The position numbers were made by a program, and so were the translations under genes. A stretch of 64,000 bases of DNA from Micromonospora haikouensis (GTDB taxonomy: Bacteria > Actinomycetota > Actinomycetes > Mycobacteriales > Micromonosporaceae): contig NZ_FMCW01000010.1 in NCBI RefSeq assembly GCF_900091595.1, positions 20,653-84,652 on the forward strand. The letters are read 5' to 3'. Shown piece by piece: positions 30,829 through 38,802 of this stretch; the stretch's first letter is position 1; each line of letters begins with the position of its first letter. The notes beneath the pieces were generated by a model. That model was not told where the DNA came from, did no database searches, and worked only from the letters and a program-made list of their open reading frames with translations.

Positions 30829-31314
30829 CTACCGGCGGGCCGGACGCAGCAGGCGTACCCGGCCGGCGAGCCGCACCGCGACGGCGCCGCCGGCGCGGGC
30901 CAGGGCCGGCAGGCGGCGCGGTCGCGGCGGTGTCGCGCCGTCGTAGCGGCTGGCCGCCTCCCGCACCGCCAGCTCCTCCGCGCCCAGCCGCGGCAGCTCG
31001 CCCCGGCGGTGCAGCTCGCGGGCCAGGTCCCAGCCGTCGCGCAGCGAGCCGTTGGTGGGCCGGCCGTCGGCCCAGCCGGCGAACGTCGCCGGCCAGGCGT
31101 CGCCGAGGCCGGCGGCCAGCAGCGGCCAGTGCCGGGCCACGTCGCCGGCCCGCTTGCGCAGCAGGGCGCGGCGGGCGGCGTCGACGGGCGCCGGGGCGAA
31201 CCCGGCCGGCAGCGGCCCGCCCGCGACCAGCGCCGCCACCAGCTCCGCCTGCCGGGCGGCCAGGTCGCCGCCGCCGGGCGCGCTCACGTCGCCATCGTCC
31301 CCTGGCGCGTTCAC
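30829..31314 (-). CDS. Partner protein of the DUF692 enzyme
   Basis: A 161-residue protein starting with GTG at 31314, which overlaps the DUF692 stop (GTGA). An Ala-rich helical N-terminal half (LAARQAELVAALVAGGPLPAGF, RRALLRKRAGDVARHWPLL) is followed by LGDAWPATFAGWADGRPT and a basic C-terminus (PRRLPALARAGGAV...). The W/F-rich helical region resembles in position and feel the MbnC/BufC partners that present peptide substrates to DUF692 enzymes, but I cannot confirm homology by eye. It is third in the Cys-tail protein / DUF692 / partner operon. Confidence 0.75.
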   Translation of the reverse strand: MNAPGDDGDVSAPGGGDLAARQAELVAALVAGGPLPAGFAPAPVDAARRALLRKRAGDVARHWPLLAAGLGDAWPATFAGWADGRPTNGSLRDGWDLARELHRRGELPRLGAEELAVREAASRYDGATPPRPRRLPALARAGGAVAVRLAGRVRLLRPARR

Positions 31315-32135
31315 GTCACCGCCGGGTATCCGGACGCCGCGGCGATCGCGTCCAGCTCGGCCCGCAGCGCCGGCGCGGGCGGCCAGCGACCGTCGCGTTC
31401 CAGCAGCAGCGCGGGCGGGCGGTGCCGGGCGCACAGCTCGCCGATCAGGTCGAGCACGACCGGCGGCACCGGGTCGGTGTGCGTGTCGTGATAGAAGCCG
31501 CCCTGCTCGGCGCCCCCGGCGACGTGCACGTACGCCACCCGGTCCAGCGGCAGCCGGTCCAGCAGGGCGAGCGGGTCGGCGCCCCGGTTGCGGGCGTTGG
31601 CGTGCACGTTGGCGATGTCCAGCAGCAGCGTCGCGCCGGTCGCGTCGAGGATCTCGGTGAGGAAGTCGGCCTCGTCCAGCTCGTCGTCGGGCCAGTCGAA
31701 CAGCGCCGCGATCGGCTCCAGCGCCAGCGGCACCGGCAGGTCGGCCTGGGCGCGGCGCACGTTGGCCACCACCGCCGCCACGGCCTCCCGGCTGCGCGGC
31801 AGCGGCAGCAGGTGCCCCGCCTCCAGGCCGCCGGCCCGCACGAACGCGATGTGCTCGCTGACCAGCGGCGCGCCGACCAACTCGGCCACCCGCGCGAGGT
31901 GGGCCACCCGGGCCGGGTCGACCGGCTCCGCGCCGCCGAGGGAGAGCTTCACCCCGTGCGGTACGACGGTGACCCCGCGCTCGACCAGGGCGGCGAGGCC
32001 GGGCGGCGGTGGCCCGTGCGGGGCGACCGCCTCGGCCACCACCTCGACGAACCGCAGCCCCGGCAGCTCGGCCACGAACCCGGCGATCTCGGGCCGCCAG
32101 CCGATGCCGACGCCGGTGGGACCCGGGCCGGTCAT
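31311..32135 (-). CDS. DUF692-family multinuclear iron enzyme (MbnB/BufB-like)
   Basis: TIM-barrel enzyme of 274 residues in the DUF692 family, whose studied members (MbnB, BufB) use two or three irons and oxygen to convert peptide cysteines into oxazolone/thioamide or thiooxazole groups. Candidate metal ligands are in the expected order: H60 in VPHGVKLSLGG, H95 in SEHIAF, E140 in ALEPIA, D173 and H178 in LLDIANVHANA, H204 in YVHVAGG, D217/H219 in YHDTHTDPVP, E246 in LLLERDG. Its ATG overlaps the stop of the upstream Cys-tailed membrane protein, making that protein the natural substrate candidate. Confidence 0.88.
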   Translation of the reverse strand: MTGPGPTGVGIGWRPEIAGFVAELPGLRFVEVVAEAVAPHGPPPPGLAALVERGVTVVPHGVKLSLGGAEPVDPARVAHLARVAELVGAPLVSEHIAFVRAGGLEAGHLLPLPRSREAVAAVVANVRRAQADLPVPLALEPIAALFDWPDDELDEADFLTEILDATGATLLLDIANVHANARNRGADPLALLDRLPLDRVAYVHVAGGAEQGGFYHDTHTDPVPPVVLDLIGELCARHRPPALLLERDGRWPPAPALRAELDAIAAASGYPAVT

Positions 32136-33064
32136 CCGCCGCAGCCCCCGCCGCAGCCGCCGCCACCGCAGGAGCTGCCCCCGCTGCACGAGCTGCCGCT
32201 GCAGGAACTGCCGCTGTCCGACGAGCCGCCGCTGCACCCGCCGACCGAGGGGCTGCCGGTGCCGGACAGCGCCTGCCGCTGGATCTCGGCCTGCTCGGCG
32301 AAGCCCGGGTCCATGGCCCACAGGGTGGCGGTGCCGAACAGGGCCACGCCCATCGCCGCGCCGGCCGCCCCGTAGGTCGCGTACGCCGGGCCGGAGGCGG
32401 GGGCGAGGTGCACGTTGGTGCGGCGCAGCTCGCGCAGGGCCCGCTCGGCCGCCCTGGTCCGCCACGGCACCCGGGCCAGCAGCGCGGAGGCGATGGCCAG
32501 GGGGATCACGGCGAGCACCAGGAAGGCGACCGGCCGGCCGTTGGACAGTCCCGCGAAGATCCGGAACCCGCCGAGCAGGACGAGGAGGAACACCGGGAAC
32601 GACCCGCGCTGGGCGGACTGGCGTCGGGCCGCGCTCAGCGCGAGGCCCTGCTGCTCGAGGCCCTGGCGCAGCTGGTCGAGGGCCTGCTGCACCCAGCGGT
32701 CGCGGCCCAGCTCGCGGGCGTACAGGCCCTGGTTGGCGGCGTGGTGGACCGCCCGGTCCAGCGGGGTCGCCCCCGCCGGCAGGGAGCCGCCGACGGCGAG
32801 CCGCCGGTCGGTGCGTACGCCGACGACGCCGGTGCCGCGCAGCCCGCCCAGCGAGGTCCAGATCGCGAGCTGGTTGCCGCCGTTGAGGTAGGCCACCTGC
32901 TGGGGGCCGAGCTGGGCGCCGCCGACGGACGACGGGCCGGCGAGGACCCGCCGCCGGTGAACGATCGCGCCGATCACGACGGCGAGGCCGGCCAACAGGT
33001 AGAAACCGAGGAAGGTGGGCCCGGGGATGCCCCAGGTGTCACCGGGCGCCGCGAGGACTCTCAT
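32132..33064 (-). CDS. TIGR04222-type membrane protein with six-Cys Gly/Ser tail
   Basis: A 310-residue membrane protein. ATG 33064 is preceded by AGGAG at good spacing. Membrane segments are seen at about 17-36, 156-171, 178-197 and 228-250. A soluble helical domain lies between the first and second (about 55-150). The last 44 residues are almost only Gly, Ser and Cys, with cysteines at 277, 288, 293, 299, 304 and 308, ending GGGGCGGGCGG. It resembles the TIGR04222 membrane protein family. Genes for a DUF692 enzyme and a partner follow with overlapping codons, so the tail is a plausible modification site. The function is not established. Confidence 0.82.
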   Translation of the reverse strand: MRVLAAPGDTWGIPGPTFLGFYLLAGLAVVIGAIVHRRRVLAGPSSVGGAQLGPQQVAYLNGGNQLAIWTSLGGLRGTGVVGVRTDRRLAVGGSLPAGATPLDRAVHHAANQGLYARELGRDRWVQQALDQLRQGLEQQGLALSAARRQSAQRGSFPVFLLVLLGGFRIFAGLSNGRPVAFLVLAVIPLAIASALLARVPWRTRAAERALRELRRTNVHLAPASGPAYATYGAAGAAMGVALFGTATLWAMDPGFAEQAEIQRQALSGTGSPSVGGCSGGSSDSGSSCSGSSCSGGSSCGGGGCGGGCGG

Positions 33065-33128
33065 GCTGCTGCTCCTGTCGCGCGAGGGGGTCGCGGGCCC
33101 ATTGTGGGACAGGCCCGCCACGCGGTCG

Positions 33129-33701
33129 TCAGCGGCGGCGGACGGCCTCCTCGACCAGGTCGAGCACCGGGCCGAGGTCGCCGGCCGGGCGGCCCATCGC
33201 CAGGTGCAGCACCAGGCCGTCGTAGGCGAGTTCGAGGAACCGGGCCAGCACGTCGATGGGTACGTCCTCGCGGAGCACCCCGGCCTCCCGCTGCCGTGCC
33301 AGCCGGTCCCGGGTGGCCTCGGCGATGGCGGCGGAGCGTTCGGCCCAGCGGCGGGCGAACGCCGGGTCGGTGCGCAGTCGCCGGGACACCTCCAGTTGGC
33401 TGCCCAGCCAGCCGGTGGTGTCCGGGGAGACGGCGCGGGCCAGCAGGTCCCGCATCACCTGGACCAGGCCGTTGCGGGCGACCGTCTCCACCATGGCCGC
33501 CGCGTCGTCCTCGGCGACGGCGAGGAACAGCGAGTCCTTGTCCCGGAAGTGGTGGAAGATCGCGCCCCGGGACAGGCCGGTGGCCTCCTCCAGCCGCCGC
33601 ACGGTGGCGCCCTCGTAGCCGTGCCGGGCGAAACAGGCCCGCGCCGCGGCGAGAATCTCCTGCCGGCGGGCGTCGAGCTGGTCCTGACTTACTCTGGGCA
33701 C
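33129..33701 (-). CDS. acnR: TetR-family repressor, AcnR-like
   Basis: A 190-residue TetR protein. Its HTH region (HGYEGATVRRLEEATGLSRG then AIFHHFRDKDSLFLA, about residues 27-60) and the following AAMVETVARNGLVQVMRDLL closely resemble the AcnR aconitase repressor of Corynebacterium as I remember it, and the ending VLDLVEEAVRRR also matches. AcnR represses acn and senses citrate/iron status. Here acn lies about 12 kb away rather than next door, but both upstream regions share a 20-bp site (33734-33753; 48622-48641). GTG start at 33701. Confidence 0.85.
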   Translation of the reverse strand: MPRVSQDQLDARRQEILAAARACFARHGYEGATVRRLEEATGLSRGAIFHHFRDKDSLFLAVAEDDAAAMVETVARNGLVQVMRDLLARAVSPDTTGWLGSQLEVSRRLRTDPAFARRWAERSAAIAEATRDRLARQREAGVLREDVPIDVLARFLELAYDGLVLHLAMGRPAGDLGPVLDLVEEAVRRR

Positions 33702-33733
33702 GGCACGATCGTGTCAGGTGGCCCGCCGTCATG

Positions 33734-33753
33734 CAAACCGTACGTACGGCTTG
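33734..33753. promoter_or_regulatory. Near-perfect palindrome, candidate AcnR operator (own promoter)
   Basis: CAAACCGTACGTACGGCTTG is symmetric at nine of ten paired positions and lies 33 bp upstream of acnR. The aconitase promoter region has a 17/20 match at 48622-48641. Position and sharing between repressor and expected target support an operator. Confidence 0.7.
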
Positions 33754-33954
33754 TAACGTGCCGGCAACGTGGCCGTGCCTGATCGTGGGGCGCCGGCCCC
33801 GGCGCTGGCTCTGCCGTGGCCCGGCGCTGGCCACGGGTGGTGCCGGCGGGGACCCGATGCGTGATCGGCCGACGGGTGGCCGGTTACCATCGCCCGGTGA
33901 CGCCGTGCCTGCCGGCCCTGTCGGCCGGCGGCCCGTCTCCCTTAAGGTGCCCGA

Positions 33955-34599
33955 GTGCCGCTGCTCCTGCTGGATCTGGACAACACCCTGCTCGACCGGG
34001 CCGGGTCGTTCCGTGCCTGGGGTGAGCGCTTCCTGGACGGCATCGGCGCGCCGGCCACCGACATCGACTGGCTGGTGTCGATCGACGCCGACGGGCTGAC
34101 CGACCGGTGGGACGTGGCGGACGCGATCCGCGACCGGTACGGGCTGCTCATCTCCTCCCTGGACCTGGTGGAGGAACTGCACGACGGGGTGGTGGTCAAC
34201 AGCCGGCTCGATCCGCTGGTGGCCTGCGCCCTGCGGATCGCCGACGACGCCGGCTGGGTGCCGGTGGTGGTGAGCAACGGCAGCGTCCGCCAGCAGGACG
34301 CGAAGATCCGCCGCACCGGCCTGGACCGGTACGTGGCCGACTGGGTCATCTCCGAGGAGGCCGGGGTCAGCAAGCCCAACCCGAGGATCTTCGCGCTGGC
34401 GGCCCGGCGGGTCCGGATGCCGCTGCGCGGCGCGTGGGTGGTGGGGGACAGCCCGGAGGCCGACATCGGCGGTGCGGCGGCAGTGGGCCTGCCCAGCGTC
34501 TGGCTGCACCGGGGACGGGTCTGGACGGACACCCGGTTCGCCCCCACCTTCACCGTCGACGGGCTGATCGCCGCCGTAGCCACCGTCCTCGCCGCCTGA
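33955..34599 (+). CDS. HAD-family hydrolase
   Basis: A 214-residue haloacid dehalogenase superfamily protein, probably a small-molecule phosphatase. The motifs are all present: DLDNTLLD at residues 7-14, VVSNGS near 103, the lysine in VSKPNPRIF near 140, and VVGDSPEADIGGA near 161. GTG start. A 253-base divergent region with the acnR-side palindrome lies upstream. Confidence 0.88.
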   Translation: MPLLLLDLDNTLLDRAGSFRAWGERFLDGIGAPATDIDWLVSIDADGLTDRWDVADAIRDRYGLLISSLDLVEELHDGVVVNSRLDPLVACALRIADDAGWVPVVVSNGSVRQQDAKIRRTGLDRYVADWVISEEAGVSKPNPRIFALAARRVRMPLRGAWVVGDSPEADIGGAAAVGLPSVWLHRGRVWTDTRFAPTFTVDGLIAAVATVLAA

Positions 34600-34950
34600 C
34601 ACCCCCCACCCCCCGACCTCCCACCCCCCCGCCCCCACCCCCCCCACCCCCACCCACCCCGGTCCGGGCTCACGCCCGGCCCGCTTCGGTGATCAAGAGG
34701 TTTGCGTCACCGTAGAGATCAACTCTGACGCTTTTCTCTTGATCACCGGGGCCGGCGGGGGTGGGGGCGGGGGCCGGCGGGGTGGAGCGGGGGTTAATTG
34801 GTTGCGGGGTGGGGGTGGGTGGGTCAGCATGGTGCCGCGCGTCGGGCGCAGCCGGGTCGTCCCGGTCGAGGAGGGGAGGTCGGTCATGGCCGTCTTCGCA
34901 GGGCTCTTCCACCTGCCTTCACCAGCCTCGATCAAGGGATCACCAGCACA
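34600..34950. other. C-run / hairpin / G-run intergenic element
   Basis: This 351-base gap has no gene I can support. From 34600 to about 34660 the top strand is long C runs broken by A or G. At 34687-34699 and 34736-34748 lie 13-bp perfect inverted arms CGGTGATCAAGAG / CTCTTGATCACCG, with inner 6-bp arms GCGTCA (34704-34709) and TGACGC (34726-34731). From about 34748 to 34830 the top strand is long G runs. C-arm and G-arm can pair around the hairpin or form G-quadruplexes. The remainder up to the RIO kinase gene holds its promoter. Confidence 0.7.
34687..34748. repeat. 62-base interrupted inverted repeat
   Basis: Two nested sets of perfect arms (13 bp outer, 6 bp inner) separated by four unpaired positions. 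It may act as a terminator after the HAD gene or as a cruciform; the role is inferred. Confidence 0.65.
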
Positions 34951-35892
34951 GTGCGTGACGACGACTTCCCGGCGCGCGGGCGCCGTGGCCGCGGCAAGGG
35001 CCGCTTCGACGACGACGAACCCCAGTTCCTGAAGCGTGGCCGGCCCGCCGAGCCGGTCCTGACCGACCCGGACCCGGGTCCGGACGACGACGCCCCCGGC
35101 GGCGACGCCTGGTCCACCTGGGATCAGGCCGTGCACGGCCCCGAGCCGCACCCCGCCTGGCTCGTCACCGAGCTGGCCGCCCGGGACACCGACCTCGGGG
35201 TGCTCAAGACCGGCAAGGAGGCGGACGTCCACCTGGTCCGCCGGGCTGTGCCGGACACCGACCGGTCGTGCCTGCTGGCGGTCAAGCGCTACCGCGACGC
35301 CCAGCACCGGCTGTTCCACCGCGACGCCGGCTACCTGGAGGGTCGCCGGGTGCGCCGGTCCCGGGAGAACCGGGCGATGGCCGGGCGCACCGCCTTCGGC
35401 CGGCAGATGATCGCCGGGCAGTGGGCGGCCGCCGAGTTCGCCGCCCTCTCCCGGCTCTGGGAGATCGGCGCGGAGCACGGCCGGATCTCCGTGCCGTACC
35501 CCGTGCAACTGCTCGGCACCGAGCTGATGCTGGAGTTCGTCGGCGACCCCGACGAGGGGCTGGCCGCGCCCCGGCTGGCCCAGTGCCGGCCCGAGCCGGC
35601 CGAGCTGCGCTCGCTGTGGGAGCAACTGGTCGACGCCCTGGTGGTGCTGGCCCGGGCCGGCTACGCCCACGGTGACCTGTCGCCGTACAACCTGCTGGTG
35701 CACGCGGGGCGGCTGGTCATGATCGACCTGCCGCAGGTGGTCGACGTGGTGGCCAACCCGCAGGGCCCCGAGTTCATGGCCCGCGACGTGCGGGTGGTGG
35801 GAGCCTGGTTCACCGCGCGTGGCCTGCCGGCCGACGACACCGATCCGGCGGCGCTGACCGCGCTGCTGCTGCGCGAGGCCGGCATCCGCTGA
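34951..35892 (+). CDS. RIO-type serine protein kinase
   Basis: Atypical kinase of about 313 residues. An acidic/basic N-terminal tail precedes the RIO domain with GVLKTGKEADVHLV (about 88-101), LAVKRYRDAQHRLF with the ATP lysine, the catalytic loop YAHGDLSPYNLLV (about 237-249), and the metal-binding VMIDLPQVVD. The activation loop is short, as expected for RIO. Start GTG 34951 gives an N-terminus beginning RDDDFPARGRRGRGKG; its ribosome binding site is weak, so the start is provisional. The substrate is unknown. Confidence 0.88.
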   Translation: MRDDDFPARGRRGRGKGRFDDDEPQFLKRGRPAEPVLTDPDPGPDDDAPGGDAWSTWDQAVHGPEPHPAWLVTELAARDTDLGVLKTGKEADVHLVRRAVPDTDRSCLLAVKRYRDAQHRLFHRDAGYLEGRRVRRSRENRAMAGRTAFGRQMIAGQWAAAEFAALSRLWEIGAEHGRISVPYPVQLLGTELMLEFVGDPDEGLAAPRLAQCRPEPAELRSLWEQLVDALVVLARAGYAHGDLSPYNLLVHAGRLVMIDLPQVVDVVANPQGPEFMARDVRVVGAWFTARGLPADDTDPAALTALLLREAGIR

Positions 35893-35894
35893 GT

Positions 35895-35939
35895 CGACCC
35901 GGGTGGGCATCGGGCCGGTCCCGGTGCCCACCCGGGTCG
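35895..35939. terminator. Bidirectional terminator hairpin
   Basis: Twenty-base arms with one mismatch (CGACCCGGGTGGGCA... / ...TGCCCACCCGGGTCG) around a short loop, three bases after the RIO kinase stop and facing the convergent DUF2630 gene. Confidence 0.75.
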
Positions 35940-35994
35940 GCCGCCCGGGGGCACCGGGCCCGGGGCGGCCCGCAGTCGCCGGCCGCCCCGCCGG

Positions 35995-36240
35995 TCACTG
36001 GAGGTAGCGCTCCACCTCCGGCACGGGGCGTACGCCCTGGGCCTCGGGGTCGCCGTGGGCCTGGCGGGCGGCCCGCCGCCGGCGCAGCAGGTCCCAGCAC
36101 TGGTCCAGGGACTCCTCCAAGTCGCGCAGCCGATCCTGCTCGTCGGCGGTGCCGGACTCCTTCGTCTGCGCGGCCGCGCGGAGCCGGTGCTCCTCGTCGA
36201 CCAGTTCGGAGATCCGGTTCAGGATGGTCTTGTCGTCCAT
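35995..36240 (-). CDS. DUF2630 family small protein
   Basis: An 81-residue, highly charged helical protein starting MDDKTILNRISELVDEEHRL and ending RPVPEVERYLQ, with LDQCWDLLRRRRA in the middle. This pattern fits DUF2630. It probably forms a coiled coil. No function is known to me. ATG at 36240. Confidence 0.85.
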   Translation of the reverse strand: MDDKTILNRISELVDEEHRLRAAAQTKESGTADEQDRLRDLEESLDQCWDLLRRRRAARQAHGDPEAQGVRPVPEVERYLQ

Positions 36241-36345
36241 GCCCCTGAGCCTGGCACAGCGGGTCGGGCCGCGCCCGCTTCTCCCGCGCGTCGGGCCGAC
36301 GGACGGGGTCGCGGAGCCCGGAACGTTGCGGTACGTTGCCACGCG

Positions 36346-37260
36346 ATGACGCTGACCGTGCGGCCGTTCGCCGATGCCGATGCCGACGCCGTGAGCGAGG
36401 TGCTGCGGTCGGGCCTGCCGCACCTGCTGGCCACCCCGGAGCTGCTGCGCTGGCAGGCTGCCCGGGCGCAGGGCCCCGAGCGGTTCGGCGCGCTGGTGGC
36501 CGAGGTCGACGGGGAGCCGGCCGGGGTGGCCCGCACCGGGCTGCTGCACGAGAGCGCGGAGCCGGGGCTGGGCTTCGTCAACCTGACGGTCCGGCCGGAG
36601 CGGCGCGGCCGGGGCGCGGGGGCGGCCCTGCTCGCCGCCGCCGAGCAGCGGCTCGCGGGGCTCGGCGCGACCACGTCGTACGCGATGGTCGACGACACCC
36701 CGGCGGACCTGGCCTTCGCCGAGCGGCACGGCTACCGGCGGGGCCGGCGGTCCCTGCTGCTGCGGTGCGACCTGGCCGCAGCGCCGCCGCCCCCGGAGCC
36801 GGGGCCCGGCGTCCGGCTGCTCGCCGCCGCCGACCTGCCCGACCCGCGCCTGCTCTACGAGGCCGATCTGGACGTCTCGCGCGACGAGCCGGGCGAGGTC
36901 AGCATGGACGAGATCGGGTACGCGGACTGGCTGGCGGCGTACTGGCACCGCCCGGACCTGGACCGGGAGCTGACCACGGTGGCCATGGTGGACGGCGAGG
37001 TGGCCGCGTTCACGGTGGGGCTGACCGACAGCCGCCACGACCACCGGTGCGGGATGACCGGCACCCGGCGGCCGCACCGCCGGCGGGGGCTGGCCCGGCT
37101 GGTCAAGCAGGCCGCCCTGCGGCGGGCGGCGGCGGCCGGGTTCCGGCACTCGGTGACCGTGAACGACGCCGGCAACGCCGCGATGCTCGGCCTCAATGCC
37201 ACGCTCGGCTACCGGACGATCGCGGCGCAGTGGCGGTATCGGCGGGATCTGCCCAGGTAG
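36346..37260 (+). CDS. Tandem GNAT acetyltransferase
   Basis: A 304-residue protein with two GNAT-like halves. The first has the acetyl-CoA loop NLTVRPERRGRGAGAALL (about 84-101). The second has TGTRRPHRRRGLARLVKQAA (about 237-256) followed by NDAGNAAMLGLNATLGYR, typical of GNAT C-termini. Tandem GNATs of this kind acetylate small molecules or antibiotics such as mycothiol precursors or aminoglycosides; which applies here cannot be told. ATG 36346 is preferred to the longer open frame. Confidence 0.85.
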   Translation: MTLTVRPFADADADAVSEVLRSGLPHLLATPELLRWQAARAQGPERFGALVAEVDGEPAGVARTGLLHESAEPGLGFVNLTVRPERRGRGAGAALLAAAEQRLAGLGATTSYAMVDDTPADLAFAERHGYRRGRRSLLLRCDLAAAPPPPEPGPGVRLLAAADLPDPRLLYEADLDVSRDEPGEVSMDEIGYADWLAAYWHRPDLDRELTTVAMVDGEVAAFTVGLTDSRHDHRCGMTGTRRPHRRRGLARLVKQAALRRAAAAGFRHSVTVNDAGNAAMLGLNATLGYRTIAAQWRYRRDLPR

Positions 37261-37422
37261 GAGGCCCGCGGCGGGTCCCTTGTGGCGGCGGGGAATGTCG
37301 CCCGCGAAAATTATTCCTCTCTCCCCTGGAGAAGTTGACCTGCTCAATGGCATGCTCGGGCGGGACCGTTACTTTCCACGGTCGTTCCGCGACGCACAGT
37401 TGATCAGGGGAGTGCACCACAC

Positions 37423-38802
37423 GTGGTAACCCCACACCCGACCCCCACCCGTGCTCGGCGAGCGAGATCCGTTCCGCTGCGGCACGTCGCGCCCGGCCTG
37501 CTCCGCGACCCCGTCCGCGCTCTCGTCGGGTTCGGCGAGCGGGCCGACGGCGAGGTGGTCCGGCTCAACGTCGGCGCGTTCCGGCCCTACCTGGTCACCG
37601 ACCCCGACCACGTGCAGCAGGTGCTGGGCGACCGGGCCGACAACTTCGGCCGGTCGGGCGCCGGCGCGTTCTGGGGCCCGCTGCGCCGGCTGTTCGGCGA
37701 CGGCATCCTCGGCGACGGTCCCGTGTGGTCGGACAGCCGGCGCATCCTCCAGCCGCTGTTCACCGCCCGGCGGGTCGAGTCGGTGCTGCACCGGATGGCC
37801 GCCACGATCGCCGACGCGGTCGCCGAGCTGGACGCGCCGGCCCGCGCCGGCCGGCCCGTCGACATCGGCGCCGAGCAGGCCCGGATCGTGTGCCGGGCGA
37901 TCATGGAGACGTTCTTCGGCGACCGGATCTCGGTCGCCGACGCGCTGCGCCTCATCCGGGCGCAGGACGCGATCGCCACCTCGGTGATCCCCCGGGTGCT
38001 GGCGCCGTTCGTCCCGCTGGCGCTGCCGATGCCCGGCGACCGGGCGTTCCGCGACGCCGCCCGGCGCATCGACGACGTGCTGGTGCCGATCGTCCGGTCG
38101 GCGCGGGGCAGCGACGGCGACGACGTCATCGCCACGCTGTGGCGCGGTGCCACCGCCGACGGCCGACCGCTGGACGAGCGGCAGGTCCGCAACGACACCG
38201 TGGCCATGGTCGCCGTGACCACCGAGACCACCGTCAACGTGCTGACCTGGCTCTGGCCGCACCTGGCCCGCGCGCCCGAGGTCGCGGCCCGGTTGCAGGA
38301 GGAGATCGACTCGGTGGCGGGCGGCCACCCGGTCGGCCCCGAGCACCTGCCGCGGCTGCGCTACACCCGGATGGTGCTCGACGAGCTGATCCGGCTCTAC
38401 CCGGTGGCCTGGCTGGCGCCCCGGCAGGTGCTGCGGCCGACGACGCTCGGCGGCGTACGCCTGCCGGCCGGGGCGACGCTGCTGGTCAGCCCGCTGGTCA
38501 CCCATCGGCTGGCCCGCTACTGGGACGACCCCGGCGCCTTCGACCCGGAGCGGTTCACCCCGGATCGGGTCCGGGCCCGGCACCGCTACGCCTTCTTCCC
38601 CTTCGGCGGCGGCCCGCACCAGTGCCTGGGGATGCACCTGTTCTATCTGGAGGCGCAACTCATCGTGGCGAACCTGTTGGCCCGCTACCGGCTGCGGGTG
38701 CGCAGCCCCCGGCTGCCCGCCGTGCAGCTCGCCGCCGCCCTGCGCACGCGGGACCGCGTGGAGCTGGACGTGCGCCCCGCCCGCACCGGGGCCGTCGCGT
38801 GA
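37423..38802 (+). CDS. Cytochrome P450
   Basis: A 459-residue haem-thiolate monooxygenase. The haem loop FFPFGGGPHQCLG has cysteine C401, ELIR at 321-324 is the ExxR motif, and the I-helix carries TTETT at 266-270. The length and WxxPRQVLRPT region recall the CYP families of terpene tailoring. GTG start with GGGGAG upstream. Its TGA overlaps the GTG of the terpene synthase gene, so it is first in a three-gene operon and most likely oxidises the terpene product. Redox partners are not adjacent. Confidence 0.93.
   Translation: MVTPHPTPTRARRARSVPLRHVAPGLLRDPVRALVGFGERADGEVVRLNVGAFRPYLVTDPDHVQQVLGDRADNFGRSGAGAFWGPLRRLFGDGILGDGPVWSDSRRILQPLFTARRVESVLHRMAATIADAVAELDAPARAGRPVDIGAEQARIVCRAIMETFFGDRISVADALRLIRAQDAIATSVIPRVLAPFVPLALPMPGDRAFRDAARRIDDVLVPIVRSARGSDGDDVIATLWRGATADGRPLDERQVRNDTVAMVAVTTETTVNVLTWLWPHLARAPEVAARLQEEIDSVAGGHPVGPEHLPRLRYTRMVLDELIRLYPVAWLAPRQVLRPTTLGGVRLPAGATLLVSPLVTHRLARYWDDPGAFDPERFTPDRVRARHRYAFFPFGGGPHQCLGMHLFYLEAQLIVANLLARYRLRVRSPRLPAVQLAAALRTRDRVELDVRPARTGAVA

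Noticed and set aside
33704..33713. CACGATCGTG palindrome just upstream of acnR
   Set aside because: Only 10 bp with a common GATC core and no second copy at a related promoter; the 20-bp site nearby is much stronger.
34739..35032. Gly-rich open frames in the G-run region
   Set aside because: They only translate the G runs and end inside the RIO kinase gene in another frame.
37261..37422. Possible small gene between the GNAT and P450 genes
   Set aside because: Open frames here have no ribosome binding site and no conserved-looking sequence; the stretch reads as a promoter region (TTGACC present).
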